Assembly (NCBI GenBank): GCA_036274895.1
Contig: DASUEU010000049.1
Span: 248,001 to 312,000, forward strand
Reading direction: 5' to 3'
Length of the DNA: 64,000 nt
Origin: CALMKX01 sp036274895
GTDB lineage: Bacteria; Acidobacteriota; Thermoanaerobaculia; Multivoradales; SZUA-115
Below, one piece after another: positions 33,050 to 41,141 of the stretch. The translations under genes were made by a program, and so were the position numbers. Below the pieces are notes generated by a model. The model made no database searches. It was not told the DNA's origin and worked only from the letters and a program-made list of their open reading frames with translations. Numbering within the stretch: the first letter of the stretch is position 1; each line of letters starts with the position of its first letter.

Positions 33050-34444
33050 ATGCCTGACAACTACGACTTGATCGTGATCGGCAGCGGGCCGGGCGGCTAC
33101 GTCGCCGGCATCCGGGCCGGTCAGCTCGGGATGAAGGTAGCGGTGGTGGAGAAGGACCCGAAGTTCGGCGGCACCTGCCTGCACCGTGGCTGTATCCCCA
33201 CCAAGGCCCTGCTGCACACCGCCGACTTTCTCGAGCAAGCGAGGAAGGCCGACACTTTCGGCGTGATGGTCGGCGCCGCCAACCTCGACCTGCCGCGGGC
33301 CCAGCAATACAAGCAGAAGGTCGTCGACAAGAACGCCAAGGGCATCGAGTTCCTGTTCAAGAAGAACAAGGTCGAGGGTCTGCGCGGCTTCGGCCGCATC
33401 ACCGGGCCGAACCAGGTGACGGTCGAGAACGAGTCCGGCACCACGAGCTACGAGACCCGCCACATCCTGATCGCCACCGGCTCGGTGCCCCGGGAGCTGC
33501 CCATCGCCCCCACCGATGGAGTCAGGATTCTCAACTCCGACCACATCCTCGAGCTGGACCGGGTGCCCGCCTCCCTGGTGGTGATGGGCGCGGGAGCCGT
33601 GGGCACCGAGTTCGCGTCGATGTACGCCTCCTTCGGCAGCCAGGTCACCCTGATCGAGATGCTGCCCCGCATCCTGCCGATCGAGGACGAGGAGATCTCG
33701 GCCGAGCTGACCCGCTCGCTCAAGAAGCGGGGCATCAAGGTGATGACCGGCTCGAAGGTCACCGAGGTCAAGCGGACGGAGACCGGAGTGTCGCTCACCA
33801 TCGACCAGAGCGGGACCTCGGTGGCCCTGGATGCAGAGACCCTGCTGGTGGCCATCGGCCGGGCGCCGGTCACCGCCGGCATCGGCCTCGAAGGGCTGGG
33901 GATCCAGCTCGAGCGGGGCTACGTGCCGGTCAACGAGTGGATGCAGACCTCGGTGCCCCACATCTACGCCATCGGCGACGTGGTGAACACCCCCTGGCTC
34001 GCTCACGTGGCCTCGGCCGAGGGCATCCTGGCCGTCGAGCACATGGCCGGCCAGGCCGCGCGGCCGGTCAACTACGACCTGGTTCCGTCCTGCACCTATT
34101 GCGAGCCGGAGGTCGGCAGCGTCGGCTTCTCCGAAGCCAAGGCCCGGGAGCTGGGCTACGACGTGGCGGTGGGCAAGTTCCCCTTCTCTGCCCTGGCCAA
34201 GGCGGCGATCCTGGGCAAGAGTGAGGGCTTCGTCAAGATCGTCCGCGAGACCAGGTACGACCAGGTTCTCGGGGTCCACGTCATCGGGCCCCATGCCACG
34301 GACCTGATCGCCGAGGCTTGCGTGGCCCTGTCGCTCGAGTCGACCACGGAGGAGATTTTCCGCACCATCCACGCTCATCCGACTCTCTCGGAGGCGATGG
34401 CCGAGGCCGCCCATGCGGCGACCGGCCACGCCATCCACATTTGA
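33050..34444 (+). CDS. lpdA: Dihydrolipoyl dehydrogenase (E3)
   Basis: E3 re-oxidises dihydrolipoamide with NAD+. The 464-residue product has the FAD motif LIVIGSGPGGYVAGIRAGQL (about 5-24), the redox disulfide GGTCLHRGCIPTKALL (about 40-55), the NAD-binding VVMGAGAVGTEFASMYASFG (about 180-199) and the C-terminal HAHPTLSEAMAEA with the active His-Glu. GGAGGATGG precedes the ATG. It heads a run E3-E1alpha-E1beta-E2. Confidence 0.95.
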   Translation: MPDNYDLIVIGSGPGGYVAGIRAGQLGMKVAVVEKDPKFGGTCLHRGCIPTKALLHTADFLEQARKADTFGVMVGAANLDLPRAQQYKQKVVDKNAKGIEFLFKKNKVEGLRGFGRITGPNQVTVENESGTTSYETRHILIATGSVPRELPIAPTDGVRILNSDHILELDRVPASLVVMGAGAVGTEFASMYASFGSQVTLIEMLPRILPIEDEEISAELTRSLKKRGIKVMTGSKVTEVKRTETGVSLTIDQSGTSVALDAETLLVAIGRAPVTAGIGLEGLGIQLERGYVPVNEWMQTSVPHIYAIGDVVNTPWLAHVASAEGILAVEHMAGQAARPVNYDLVPSCTYCEPEVGSVGFSEAKARELGYDVAVGKFPFSALAKAAILGKSEGFVKIVRETRYDQVLGVHVIGPHATDLIAEACVALSLESTTEEIFRTIHAHPTLSEAMAEAAHAATGHAIHI

Positions 34445-34448
34445 GGCG

Positions 34449-35498
34449 ATGCGCACGGGCAAGGGCCTCGGGCCCCTCTATCCAGGCGAGGAACCGGCAT
34501 CGGAGCGGCTGGCCGCGACCTCGTTGTCCCGCGACCAGCAGTGGCAGCTCTACCGCTACATGCGCCTGAACCGTGGCGCGGAGGACCGCCTCTCGAACCT
34601 TTACCGTCGCGGCCAGTTGGTGGGCGGCGCCTACTCCAGCCGCGGCCAGGAGGCCACCTCCGTGGGCAGCGCCTATGCCCTCGAGCCGCAGGACATCCTG
34701 GGGCCCCTGATCCGCAACCTCGGCGCCCAGCTGGTCCGCGGCGTCGAGCCCCGCCAGACCTTCGCCCTCCACATGGGCAAGGCAGTGGGGGCCAACCGCG
34801 CCAAGGACAACCTGCCGCCCTCCGACCTCAGCAAGAACATCATCGGGCCCATCGCCATGCTCGGTGCGCTGATCCCGGTGGTGGGCGGGGCGGTGTTGGC
34901 GGCGCGGATGAAGGGGGAGCGGCGCGTGGGCATGACCTACATCGGTGACGGCGGCACCTCGACCGGGGATTTCCACGAGGCGATGAACCTCGCAGCCGTG
35001 CTCGAGCTGCCCCTGGTGGTGATCGCGGAGCACAACGGCTACGCCTATTCGACGCCGACCGCCCAGCAGATGAAGGTCAAGGACATCGCCCTGAAGGCCG
35101 TGGGCTACGGCATCGCCGGCGAGACGGTGGACGGCAACGACGTGCTCGCCGTCTACGAGGCCTGCCGCCGGGCGGTCACCCGGGCCAGAAACGGCGGCGG
35201 ACCGACCCTGATCGAGGCCAAGACCTTCCGGATGAAGGGCCACGCCGAGCACGACGACGCCGGCTACGTACCAGCGGAGGTCCGCGCCCACTGGGAGGCC
35301 CGAGACCCCATCGCCCGCTTCGAGCGCCACCTGCGCGAGCGGGCCTTCGCCACGGATGGCGACTTCGAGGCCCTGGGTCGCGAGATCGACGGGGAGATCG
35401 AGGCCGCGGTGCAGTTCGCGATGGAGGCCCCTCTCCCGGCGGCGGAAGAGGCGGCCGAAGGGGTCTTCGAGCCCCTGCCTGGGGGGGCTCGACCATGA
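34449..35498 (+). CDS. 2-oxoacid dehydrogenase E1 component, alpha subunit
   Basis: The 349-residue product has the thiamine-diphosphate motif GDGGTSTGDFHEAMNLAAVL (about 163-182) ending HNGYAYST (about 194), and an N-terminal YRYMRLNRGAEDRL typical of E1alpha. Start ATG is 4 bases after lpdA. Heterotetrameric E1 enzymes decarboxylate pyruvate or branched-chain 2-oxoacids. Sequence style (MRLNRGAEDRLSNLYRRGQ) suggests the pyruvate/branched-chain group, but substrate cannot be fixed by eye. It overlaps the beta gene by ATGA. Confidence 0.9.
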   Translation: MRTGKGLGPLYPGEEPASERLAATSLSRDQQWQLYRYMRLNRGAEDRLSNLYRRGQLVGGAYSSRGQEATSVGSAYALEPQDILGPLIRNLGAQLVRGVEPRQTFALHMGKAVGANRAKDNLPPSDLSKNIIGPIAMLGALIPVVGGAVLAARMKGERRVGMTYIGDGGTSTGDFHEAMNLAAVLELPLVVIAEHNGYAYSTPTAQQMKVKDIALKAVGYGIAGETVDGNDVLAVYEACRRAVTRARNGGGPTLIEAKTFRMKGHAEHDDAGYVPAEVRAHWEARDPIARFERHLRERAFATDGDFEALGREIDGEIEAAVQFAMEAPLPAAEEAAEGVFEPLPGGARP

Positions 35499-36487
35499 GC
35501 GAGACGACCAATCAGCCCGTGACCTATCTGGAGGCGATCCGCCAGGGGCTGTGGCGAGAGATGGAGGAAGACTCGACGGTTTTCCTTCTCGGTGAGGACA
35601 TTGCGGCCTTTGGCGGGGCATTCAAGGTCACGGCCGGGATGCTCGATCGCTTCGGCCCCGAGCGGGTGATCAATACCCCGATCGCCGAGTCGGCCATGCT
35701 CGGCTGTGCCCTGGGGGCGGCCCTGTGGGGGATGCGGCCGGTGGTCGAGATGCAGTTCATCGACTTCCTGGCCTGCGGCTTCGACCAGCTTGTGAACAAC
35801 GCCGCTACCCAGCGTTACCGGGCGGGTACGGCGGTGCCGATGGTGGTGCGCGGGCCGGCTGGCGGCGGCGTGCGCGGCTCGGCCTTCCACAGCCAGAACC
35901 CGGAAGGCTTCTATCACCGCGCCCCGGGGCTCAAGGTGGTGGCGCCGGCCACCGCCGAGGACGCCTACGGGCTGATCCGCGCCGCGGTGCGCGACCCCAA
36001 CCCGGTGCTCTACCTGGAGCACAAGTACCTCTACCGCCGGATCAAGGGCGTGCTGCCCACAAGCGGGGGGCTGGTGCCGATCGGCCAGGGCCGCGTCGCG
36101 CGCCCCGGTCGGGACCTCTCGGTCGTCACCTGGGGAGCCATGGTCCATACCGCCCTCGACGCCGCCGGGCGGCTCGCTGCCGAGGAGGGCATCGAGGCCG
36201 AGGTGCTCGACCTACGAACGATCAAGCCCATGGACGACGAGCTGATCTTCGCCTCGGCGAAGAAGACGGGCCGTGTGCTGGTGGTGTCCGAAGAGCCGCG
36301 CACCGGCTCGGTGGCGGGGGAGGTGGCGGCGCGCGTGGCGGAGGAGGTCTTCTCCTGGCTGGATGCCCCGGTGGCGCGCCTGACCTGTCTCGATTCCCCG
36401 GTCCCCTTCAGTCCTCCGCTCGAGGACTTCTATCTACCGAACGTGGACAAGCTCTGCGCCAAGGCGCTGCAGCTGTGCCGTTATTGA
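35495..36487 (+). CDS. 2-oxoacid dehydrogenase E1 component, beta subunit
   Basis: The 330-residue product carries TYLEAIRQGLWREMEEDS at the start, LGEDIAAFGGAFKVT (about 31), INTPIAESAMLGCALGAALW (about 54) and the C-terminal transketolase domain ending VPFSPPLEDFYLPN. It completes the E1 heterotetramer with the gene it overlaps by 4 bases. The C-terminal FSPPLEDFYLP is the usual E1beta end. Confidence 0.92.
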   Translation: MSETTNQPVTYLEAIRQGLWREMEEDSTVFLLGEDIAAFGGAFKVTAGMLDRFGPERVINTPIAESAMLGCALGAALWGMRPVVEMQFIDFLACGFDQLVNNAATQRYRAGTAVPMVVRGPAGGGVRGSAFHSQNPEGFYHRAPGLKVVAPATAEDAYGLIRAAVRDPNPVLYLEHKYLYRRIKGVLPTSGGLVPIGQGRVARPGRDLSVVTWGAMVHTALDAAGRLAAEEGIEAEVLDLRTIKPMDDELIFASAKKTGRVLVVSEEPRTGSVAGEVAARVAEEVFSWLDAPVARLTCLDSPVPFSPPLEDFYLPNVDKLCAKALQLCRY

Positions 36488-36508
36488 GAACGACAGACGG
36501 AGAGCTCC

Positions 36509-37912
36509 ATGGCTACCGAAGTCTTGATGCCGCAGATGGGCGAGTCGATCGCCGAAGGAACGATCACCAAGTGGCTGGTCAAGGTGGGAGAGAAGGTGGA
36601 GCGCGACCAGCCCCTGTTCGAGATCTCGACCGACAAGGTCGACGCCGAGATCCCCAGCCCGGCTTCCGGTGTGCTGCAGGAGGTGCTCTTCGAGGTCGGC
36701 GCCACGGTGCCCGTGTACCAAGTGGTAGCCCGTATCGGCGACGGTGCGGCGGCGGCTGCCACGCCTCCGGCCGAGGCGGCTTCCCCGGCTCCCGTGGCGC
36801 CGGCGCCTCCGGCTCCGGTCGAGGTGCCTGCTGCTGCTCCGGCGACCCCGGCTCCCGCCCTGGCTCCCACGGGTGAGGAGACGCTGGAAGAGCGCCTGCG
36901 CCGGGCTTCGAGCCCGGTGGTGCGCAAGATCGCCGAGGCCGAGGGTGTGGACATCACCCAGCTGACGGGCAGCGGCATCCACGGCCGGGTGACCAAGCGC
37001 GACATCGAGACCCACCTCGAAGAGCGCGGCAAGGCGCCGATGCCTGCCCCGGCTCCGGCCCCTGCGCCGGTGGCCGCAGCCCCGGCTCCCGCGCCCGCTC
37101 CGGCGCCGCCGCGCGCCGCCGCACCGGCGCCCGCGGCTGCTGCTGGGACCAAGCAGGCGGTGGACTTCCACGTCGCGGCCTACACCGAAGGCGAGGACGT
37201 CGAGATCGAGCCGATGTCGAAGATCCGCGCCATCACCGCGGCCCACATGCGCTACTCGAAGGACACCTCGGCCCACGTCACGACAGTCTTCCACCTCGAC
37301 ATGTCAGGGGTGTCCCGGGCGCGGGAGAAGGCGCGGCGCAAGTTCGAGGAGGCCAACGGCACCAAGCTCACCTTCATGCCCTTCATCTTCAAGGCCGTGG
37401 CCCAGGCGCTCAAGCGCAACAAGAAGATGAACGCCGCCATCGACGGCAACAACGTGGTCTACAAGAAGAGCATCAACTTGGGGATGGCGGTTGCGCTCGA
37501 CTGGGGCTTGGTGGTGCCGGTGCTGCGCAACGCCGATCAACTCTCCCTGGTCGGTCTGGCCAAGGCGGCCAACGACCTCGCCGATCGGGCGCGATCGAAG
37601 AAGCTCGGGCCGGACGAGCTCAAGGGCGGTACCTTCACGATCACCAACCCCGGGGTGTTCGGCACCCTGTTCGGCATGCCGATCATCAACCAGCCCCAGG
37701 TGGCGATCCTGGGCATCGGGGCGATCGAGAAGCGGGCGGTGGTGGCGACCGACGCCAACGGCAACGACATGATCGTGATCAAGCCGATGTCCTACTTCGC
37801 CATCACTTACGACCACCGCCTGATTGACGGCGCCGACGCCGACCACTTCATGAACGACGTCAAGAAGACCCTCCAGGAAGAGACCTGGCAGGAGCTGTCG
37901 GCGTACATGTAG
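36509..37912 (+). CDS. Dihydrolipoamide acyltransferase (E2)
   Basis: The 467-residue product has one N-terminal lipoyl domain (lipoyl Lys43 in EISTDKVDAEIPS), a Pro/Ala linker, an E3/E1-binding domain (about 130-165; SSPVVRKIAEAEGVDITQLT), a second Pro/Ala linker (about 175-213) and the catalytic domain (about 225-467) with active-site TYDHRLIDGADADHF near 432-446. It forms the core of the complex. Its lipoyl group would depend on LipB, encoded 2.3 kb downstream. GGAGAG precedes the ATG. A hairpin follows the stop. Confidence 0.94.
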   Translation: MATEVLMPQMGESIAEGTITKWLVKVGEKVERDQPLFEISTDKVDAEIPSPASGVLQEVLFEVGATVPVYQVVARIGDGAAAAATPPAEAASPAPVAPAPPAPVEVPAAAPATPAPALAPTGEETLEERLRRASSPVVRKIAEAEGVDITQLTGSGIHGRVTKRDIETHLEERGKAPMPAPAPAPAPVAAAPAPAPAPAPPRAAAPAPAAAAGTKQAVDFHVAAYTEGEDVEIEPMSKIRAITAAHMRYSKDTSAHVTTVFHLDMSGVSRAREKARRKFEEANGTKLTFMPFIFKAVAQALKRNKKMNAAIDGNNVVYKKSINLGMAVALDWGLVVPVLRNADQLSLVGLAKAANDLADRARSKKLGPDELKGGTFTITNPGVFGTLFGMPIINQPQVAILGIGAIEKRAVVATDANGNDMIVIKPMSYFAITYDHRLIDGADADHFMNDVKKTLQEETWQELSAYM

Positions 37913-37922
37913 ACCCGACCCT

Positions 37923-37954
37923 CGCCCGGGCTGGCTTCGAGGCTGGCCCGGGCG
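37923..37954 (+). terminator. Hairpin after the E2 gene
   Basis: CGCCCGGGC (37923-37931) and GCCCGGGCG (37946-37954) pair perfectly over 9 bp with a 14-base loop, 10 bases past the E2 stop. There is no U-run. It ends 6 bases before the next ATG, so it could also affect translation of the AbiJ-like gene. Confidence 0.5.
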
Positions 37955-37960
37955 GCACCA

Positions 37961-38866
37961 ATGGCCCACTACATGCCACCTTTCTCAGACAGGCTTGGCT
38001 TCCGGCCGCTACGACAAGCGTTGCAGGTCGAGGCGATGGCCGATTCCCTCAGAAACCGCCTGTGGAATCTTCTTTACAGCTTCCTCTGGGATCGACGAGA
38101 GCGCAACGCACGGGGGCCAGTGCGACTTTCCGATCGTCAGCGGACCTCCTTGGAAGAGGACATTTGGGACGGCGTCGTCAAGCAGCCCTTGTATGAGCTC
38201 TACGAGGAGTACACGACGCCTGTGTACCAGATCCGGAAGTGGTTCTTCAAGACAGAATGGTACCGTGTCTACGATCTGTTGGAGTTCGTCTCGACGTGGT
38301 TTGAGAGTCAGGTAGGGAGCCCCACGTCTCTCTCCAAAGCATCTAGCGACTTATTGACTGCCGAAGGTTCAGGATATCGGTTTGTGGGTAATCGGATTGA
38401 GCCAATCGTGGGTGACGCCGAGATCTCCGCCATCGAGGATGCCGTAGGTGAAGGTGACTGGCCCTGGGAGGTCCATCTCGCGACCGCGCTCGACCATCTC
38501 GGCAAGCGCCCTGAGCCTGACCTTCGGAACTGTGTGAAAGAAGCGATCTCTGCGGTCGAGGCCATCGCTCAGGAAAAGGCCGGTAAGCGGCGCGCCACGC
38601 TGGGAGATGCGGTGAAGGTGCTGGAGCGCCAACGCCAGCTTCATCCTGCGCTCAAGAAGGCCCTTGCCGAGCTCTACGGCTACAGCAGCGATGGGGACGG
38701 GATCCGCCATGCTCTGGTGGACGAGCCGAACCTGACCCTCGACCTGGCGCGCTTTCAGTTGGTGGTCTGCTCGGCCTTCGTCAACCTTCTGAAGGCGGCC
38801 CCGGCTGCGTCAGCTGGGTCGGCAGCGGGGCCGGGCTCTACCGCTTCTGGAGCTCGGGCTCGGTGA
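37961..38866 (+). CDS. AbiJ-like abortive-infection protein
   Basis: The 301-residue product begins (from ATG 37961 or, equally, 37973) with PPFSDRLGF and VEAMADSLRNRLWNLLYSFL, the AbiJ N-terminal domain 4 pattern, followed by IWDGVVKQPLYELYE. The C-terminal part (about 150-285; LRNCVKEAISAVEAIAQE, ALAELYGYSSDGDGIRHAL) looks like the HEPN-type helical domain of this family, with the RHAL histidine. Such proteins are predicted phage-defence RNases. Codon use is less G+C-rich than the neighbours (about 37960-38500), a sign of transfer. It has no visible ribosome site and its 3' end overlaps the convergent small gene by 29 bases. Confidence 0.7.
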   Translation: MAHYMPPFSDRLGFRPLRQALQVEAMADSLRNRLWNLLYSFLWDRRERNARGPVRLSDRQRTSLEEDIWDGVVKQPLYELYEEYTTPVYQIRKWFFKTEWYRVYDLLEFVSTWFESQVGSPTSLSKASSDLLTAEGSGYRFVGNRIEPIVGDAEISAIEDAVGEGDWPWEVHLATALDHLGKRPEPDLRNCVKEAISAVEAIAQEKAGKRRATLGDAVKVLERQRQLHPALKKALAELYGYSSDGDGIRHALVDEPNLTLDLARFQLVVCSAFVNLLKAAPAASAGSAAGPGSTASGARAR

Positions 38867-39026
38867 CGGCCTGCTCGGTTCGGGCTCGCAGCGATACCAC
38901 GCGCTCGGGGTGCTCGGCCTCCCTCCGGCGCAAGTCGGCCATCATGGCGTGCACGTCGTTGCCAAATTCGGCTGCATAGTCCTGGCCGGCCTGGCGCATC
39001 TCTTCAACAATGTGGTCTTCCCACAC
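38838..39026 (-). CDS. Small partner protein of the PIN toxin
   Basis: The 62-residue product (DHIVEEMRQAGQDYAAEFGN, then DVHAMMADLRRREAEHP) matches the small helical proteins habitually encoded right after YLETS-type PIN proteins. It starts 3 bases after the PIN stop. The role is usually assumed to be antitoxin. The C-terminal coding end overlaps the AbiJ-like gene on the other strand. Confidence 0.7.
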   Translation of the reverse strand: MWEDHIVEEMRQAGQDYAAEFGNDVHAMMADLRRREAEHPERVVSLRARTEQAVTEPELQKR

Positions 39027-39029
39027 GGC

Positions 39030-39512
39030 TCAGATCTCCTCTTCTTCCATCAGCTCGGTTGGCGTGCAGATGATCGGGCAGCGGTAACCTCTTGCGGAGA
39101 GGGCCGCCTCCAAAGAGCGGCGGATGGTGGCATTGGCGATGTGGCGGCAGTTCCAGGTAAGGAGAAAGTGGATACCGTGGAACGCTGCCAGCGCGATGTG
39201 CCCGGCATCTCGGATTGCCGAGCCCGGTACGATTCTTTCCCGTAGCAGGACTTCAGTCAGGGTGTCCACTTCCTCGTCGGTCTTGAGCAGCGGTAGATCC
39301 TGGACCAGTGCAAGCCTCCGAGTGGCAGCCTCGGTATCCCCGGCAGTGATCTCACGTAAGACCAGCTCCGACACACAACACTCGTACTTCGGGCGCTCCC
39401 GCCGCCACCAGGTGTGGGTCCGTTCCTGGTTCGAGGCGGTCAGGAGGTCCCGGCTGGGCCAGGCAGCCAAGTAGCTCACGAAGCTTGACTCCAGGTAGAC
39501 GTTGAGTTGCAT
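39030..39512 (-). CDS. VapC-family PIN-domain toxin
   Basis: From ATG 39512 the product is 160 residues: MQLNVYLESSFVSYLAAWPS, ELVLREITAGD and a C-terminal DAGHIALAAFHGIHFLLTWN plus CRHIANA. That is the YLETSxxSYL PIN group. The first acidic residue is Glu (YLES), as is usual here; the others are Glu-rich REI and the Asp in DAGHIA. TAGAAT lies exactly 7 bases before the ATG and no Shine-Dalgarno is present, supporting a leaderless mRNA and this start over the longer reading from 39539. Confidence 0.82.
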   Translation of the reverse strand: MQLNVYLESSFVSYLAAWPSRDLLTASNQERTHTWWRRERPKYECCVSELVLREITAGDTEAATRRLALVQDLPLLKTDEEVDTLTEVLLRERIVPGSAIRDAGHIALAAFHGIHFLLTWNCRHIANATIRRSLEAALSARGYRCPIICTPTELMEEEEI

Positions 39513-39519
39513 CGAGGGC

Positions 39520-39525
39520 ATTCTA
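39520..39525 (-). promoter_or_regulatory. -10 hexamer TAGAAT for the PIN toxin gene
   Basis: On the reverse strand TAGAAT is followed by 7 bases (GCCCTCG) and the ATG at 39512. This geometry puts the transcription start at the start codon. No -35 box is obvious. Confidence 0.5.
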
Positions 39526-39548
39526 CGCCGACAAGGCACTCAAACCCC

Positions 39549-39577
39549 TTGACAGTGTCGCCGTTTAGTGCTGTCAT
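39549..39577 (+). promoter_or_regulatory. Sigma-70-type promoter with inverted repeat
   Basis: TTGACA (39549-39554), 17 bases, TGTCAT (39572-39577, 4 of 6). TGACAG (39550-39555) and CTGTCA (39571-39576) also form an inverted repeat spanning the promoter, so an operator is possible. It would serve the secreted-protein gene at 39760 with a leader of about 175 bases. Confidence 0.45.
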
Positions 39578-39759
39578 GGGGCGTGAAATTCCTATAAGGC
39601 GAATTGAGGCTCTGGCCTCAGCGCCGTCTTCTCTGCTGCCATCCGAGGAGGAGCAAAGCGCCGCCGGCACTGGCGGTGGATTGCCAACCCGTCCGGGGCG
39701 GCGAGCGGTGCGGCCTCAGGTCCCTTCTCGGCTCCGGACCTCTTCGAGAGAGGTGCTTC

Positions 39760-40134
39760 ATGAGTCGAAACGTCGCCGTCGGAGCCGTCTGCCTTACCCT
39801 CCTCCTGCTGCCCATTGTGGCCCTGGCGGCCGCGACCGCCAACTTCCAGGGCAGCTGCCTCGGCTTCTCCAAGAACTGCGACTTCAACGCCAACCTGCCC
39901 GCCGGCAACCCCTCGGCTTGCTCGGCAGGGGCCTTTCCCACGGACTACTTCTGGACCTTCACCAACCCCAGCGGTACCGCTTCAGGGGCTCAGGCAACGC
40001 ACAAATTCACCAGCACCACCGCCACGGCCAAGCTGGACCTGCTGTGCTCCGACGGGCGCGACGCCAGCCTGACCCGCACCATCTGTTTCGGCGGTGGCAG
40101 CGGCTGTATCCAGCCGGACATCGGCTACAACTGA
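39760..40134 (+). CDS. Small secreted protein, PKD-like
   Basis: From ATG 39760 (GAGAGAGG upstream) the product is 124 residues with a signal peptide (MSRNVAVGAVCLTLLLLPIV, cleavage near ALAAA). The mature part has four or more cysteines (CLGFSKNCDFNA, CSDGRD, CFGGGSGC) and a YFWTFTNPSGTASG stretch that recalls the YxWxFGDG core of PKD domains. An extracellular binding or structural role is likely. A longer reading from 39604 is improbable because the signal peptide would be internal. Confidence 0.7.
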   Translation: MSRNVAVGAVCLTLLLLPIVALAAATANFQGSCLGFSKNCDFNANLPAGNPSACSAGAFPTDYFWTFTNPSGTASGAQATHKFTSTTATAKLDLLCSDGRDASLTRTICFGGGSGCIQPDIGYN

Positions 40135-40184
40135 CGCCCAGGACCGCCTCGGCCGGGGCGGGGCTCGGGCCTCGCTCCGGCGGC

Positions 40185-40190
40185 TAGAAT
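40185..40190 (+). promoter_or_regulatory. -10 hexamer TAGAAT for lipB (leaderless)
   Basis: TAGAAT is followed by exactly 7 bases and GTG 40198. It overlaps the alternative ATG at 40189, so that ATG would not be transcribed if this promoter is used. This favours the GTG as the start of lipB. Confidence 0.5.
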
Positions 40191-40197
40191 GGCGGCC

Positions 40198-40881
40198 GTG
40201 AACCCACCCCGCCCACTCCGCGCCGGCTTCCTCGGTCGTGTCCCTTACCGCGAGGCCTTCGACCTCCAGCTCACCCTTCGAGATGCCTTGAAGCGCGGGG
40301 ACGGGCCGGAGCATCTGCTGCTGCTCGAGCATCCCCACGTCTATACCCTGGGACGCAACGCCACCGAGACCGACCTGCTCGCCGCGCCCGAGTGGCTGAA
40401 AGCCAAAGGTGTCGTCATCGAGCAGACCGACCGTGGCGGCCAGATCACCTACCATGGTCCCGGACAGCTGGTGGGCTATCCGATCATGAACCTCTCCCCC
40501 GACCGGCGTGACATCCGCCGCTACGTGCGTGACCTCGCCGAGGTCATCGTGGCCACTCTCGCCGACTATGGCCTCGAGGCGCGGGCCGGCGAGGAGCAGG
40601 CCTTGATCGGAGTGTGGGTGGGGGAGTCGAAGGTCGCCTCGATCGGTGTCCACCTTTCGCGTTGGCTCACCACTCACGGCTTCGCTCTCAACGTGGCGAC
40701 CGACCTGTCGTTCTTCGCCGGCATCGTGCCCTGTGGTCTGCAGGGCGTGCGCATGGCCTCGATCGCTAGCCTCACCGGCCAGAGCCCGGCCGTGCCGGAG
40801 GTCGCCGACCGTCTCGCCCGCCACTTCGCTCGCCGCTTCGAGCGCGAGCTCGCCCCGCTCTCGCCCAACCACCCCCGCTGA
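40198..40881 (+). CDS. lipB: Octanoyl-[ACP]:protein N-octanoyltransferase
   Basis: LipB moves octanoate from acyl carrier protein to lipoyl domains, the first step of lipoate assembly. From GTG 40198 the product is 227 residues (230 from ATG 40189). Motifs are LLLEHPHVYTLGRNA (about 40-54), RGGQITYHGPGQLVGYPI (about 79-96), KVASIGVHLSRWLTTHGFAL (catalytic Lys, about 143) and the active-site Cys in GIVPCGLQG (about 178). No lipA is adjacent, but the lipoylated E2 gene lies 2.3 kb upstream. Confidence 0.93.
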   Translation: MNPPRPLRAGFLGRVPYREAFDLQLTLRDALKRGDGPEHLLLLEHPHVYTLGRNATETDLLAAPEWLKAKGVVIEQTDRGGQITYHGPGQLVGYPIMNLSPDRRDIRRYVRDLAEVIVATLADYGLEARAGEEQALIGVWVGESKVASIGVHLSRWLTTHGFALNVATDLSFFAGIVPCGLQGVRMASIASLTGQSPAVPEVADRLARHFARRFERELAPLSPNHPR

Positions 40882-40965
40882 GCGAGTCCTTCCTGAGGCC
40901 CTCTGCCCCAGGGGATGGCAGTGTGAAAGTAATGCATATCGTGAGGAAATGTCTTCTTCTGGCAG

Positions 40966-40994
40966 TTGCGAACCAAGTGTGATGGATGTAAGAT
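40966..40994 (+). promoter_or_regulatory. Sigma-70-type promoter for the beta-propeller gene
   Basis: TTGCGA (40966-40971), 17 bases, TAAGAT (40989-40994) in a locally AT-rich stretch. The start of transcription would be near 41002, leaving a 140-base leader that includes the hairpin at 41094-41117. Confidence 0.5.
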
Positions 40995-41093
40995 TTGGTC
41001 GACTAGCCAGCCAACCCGACTTGCCCCCTCGCTTTCTGAGCTAGGCCCGAGCGGCCGCGGTGCCCTCGACTGCGCTTGCCGACGATTTCCGGC

Positions 41094-41117
41094 CCTGCGG
41101 AAAAAGGCTTCCGCAGG
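41094..41117 (+). promoter_or_regulatory. Leader hairpin
   Basis: CCTGCGGAA (41094-41102) and TTCCGCAGG (41109-41117) pair over 9 bp around a 6-base loop AAAGGC, 11 bases before the Shine-Dalgarno AAGGAGAG of the next gene. It may stabilise the mRNA or control translation. It does not match a riboswitch I know. Confidence 0.4.
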
Positions 41118-41141
41118 CTTCATGTTGCAAGGAGAGCCTTC

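Noticed and set aside
40189..40191. ATG as the lipB start
   Set aside because: It lies within the TAGAAT -10 hexamer and lacks a Shine-Dalgarno. GTG 40198 is exactly 7 bases after the hexamer and keeps all motifs. It remains possible if a distant promoter is used.
41041..41140. c-di-GMP or other riboswitch before the propeller gene
   Set aside because: There is a hairpin, but none of the conserved loops or core sequences of riboswitch classes I know.
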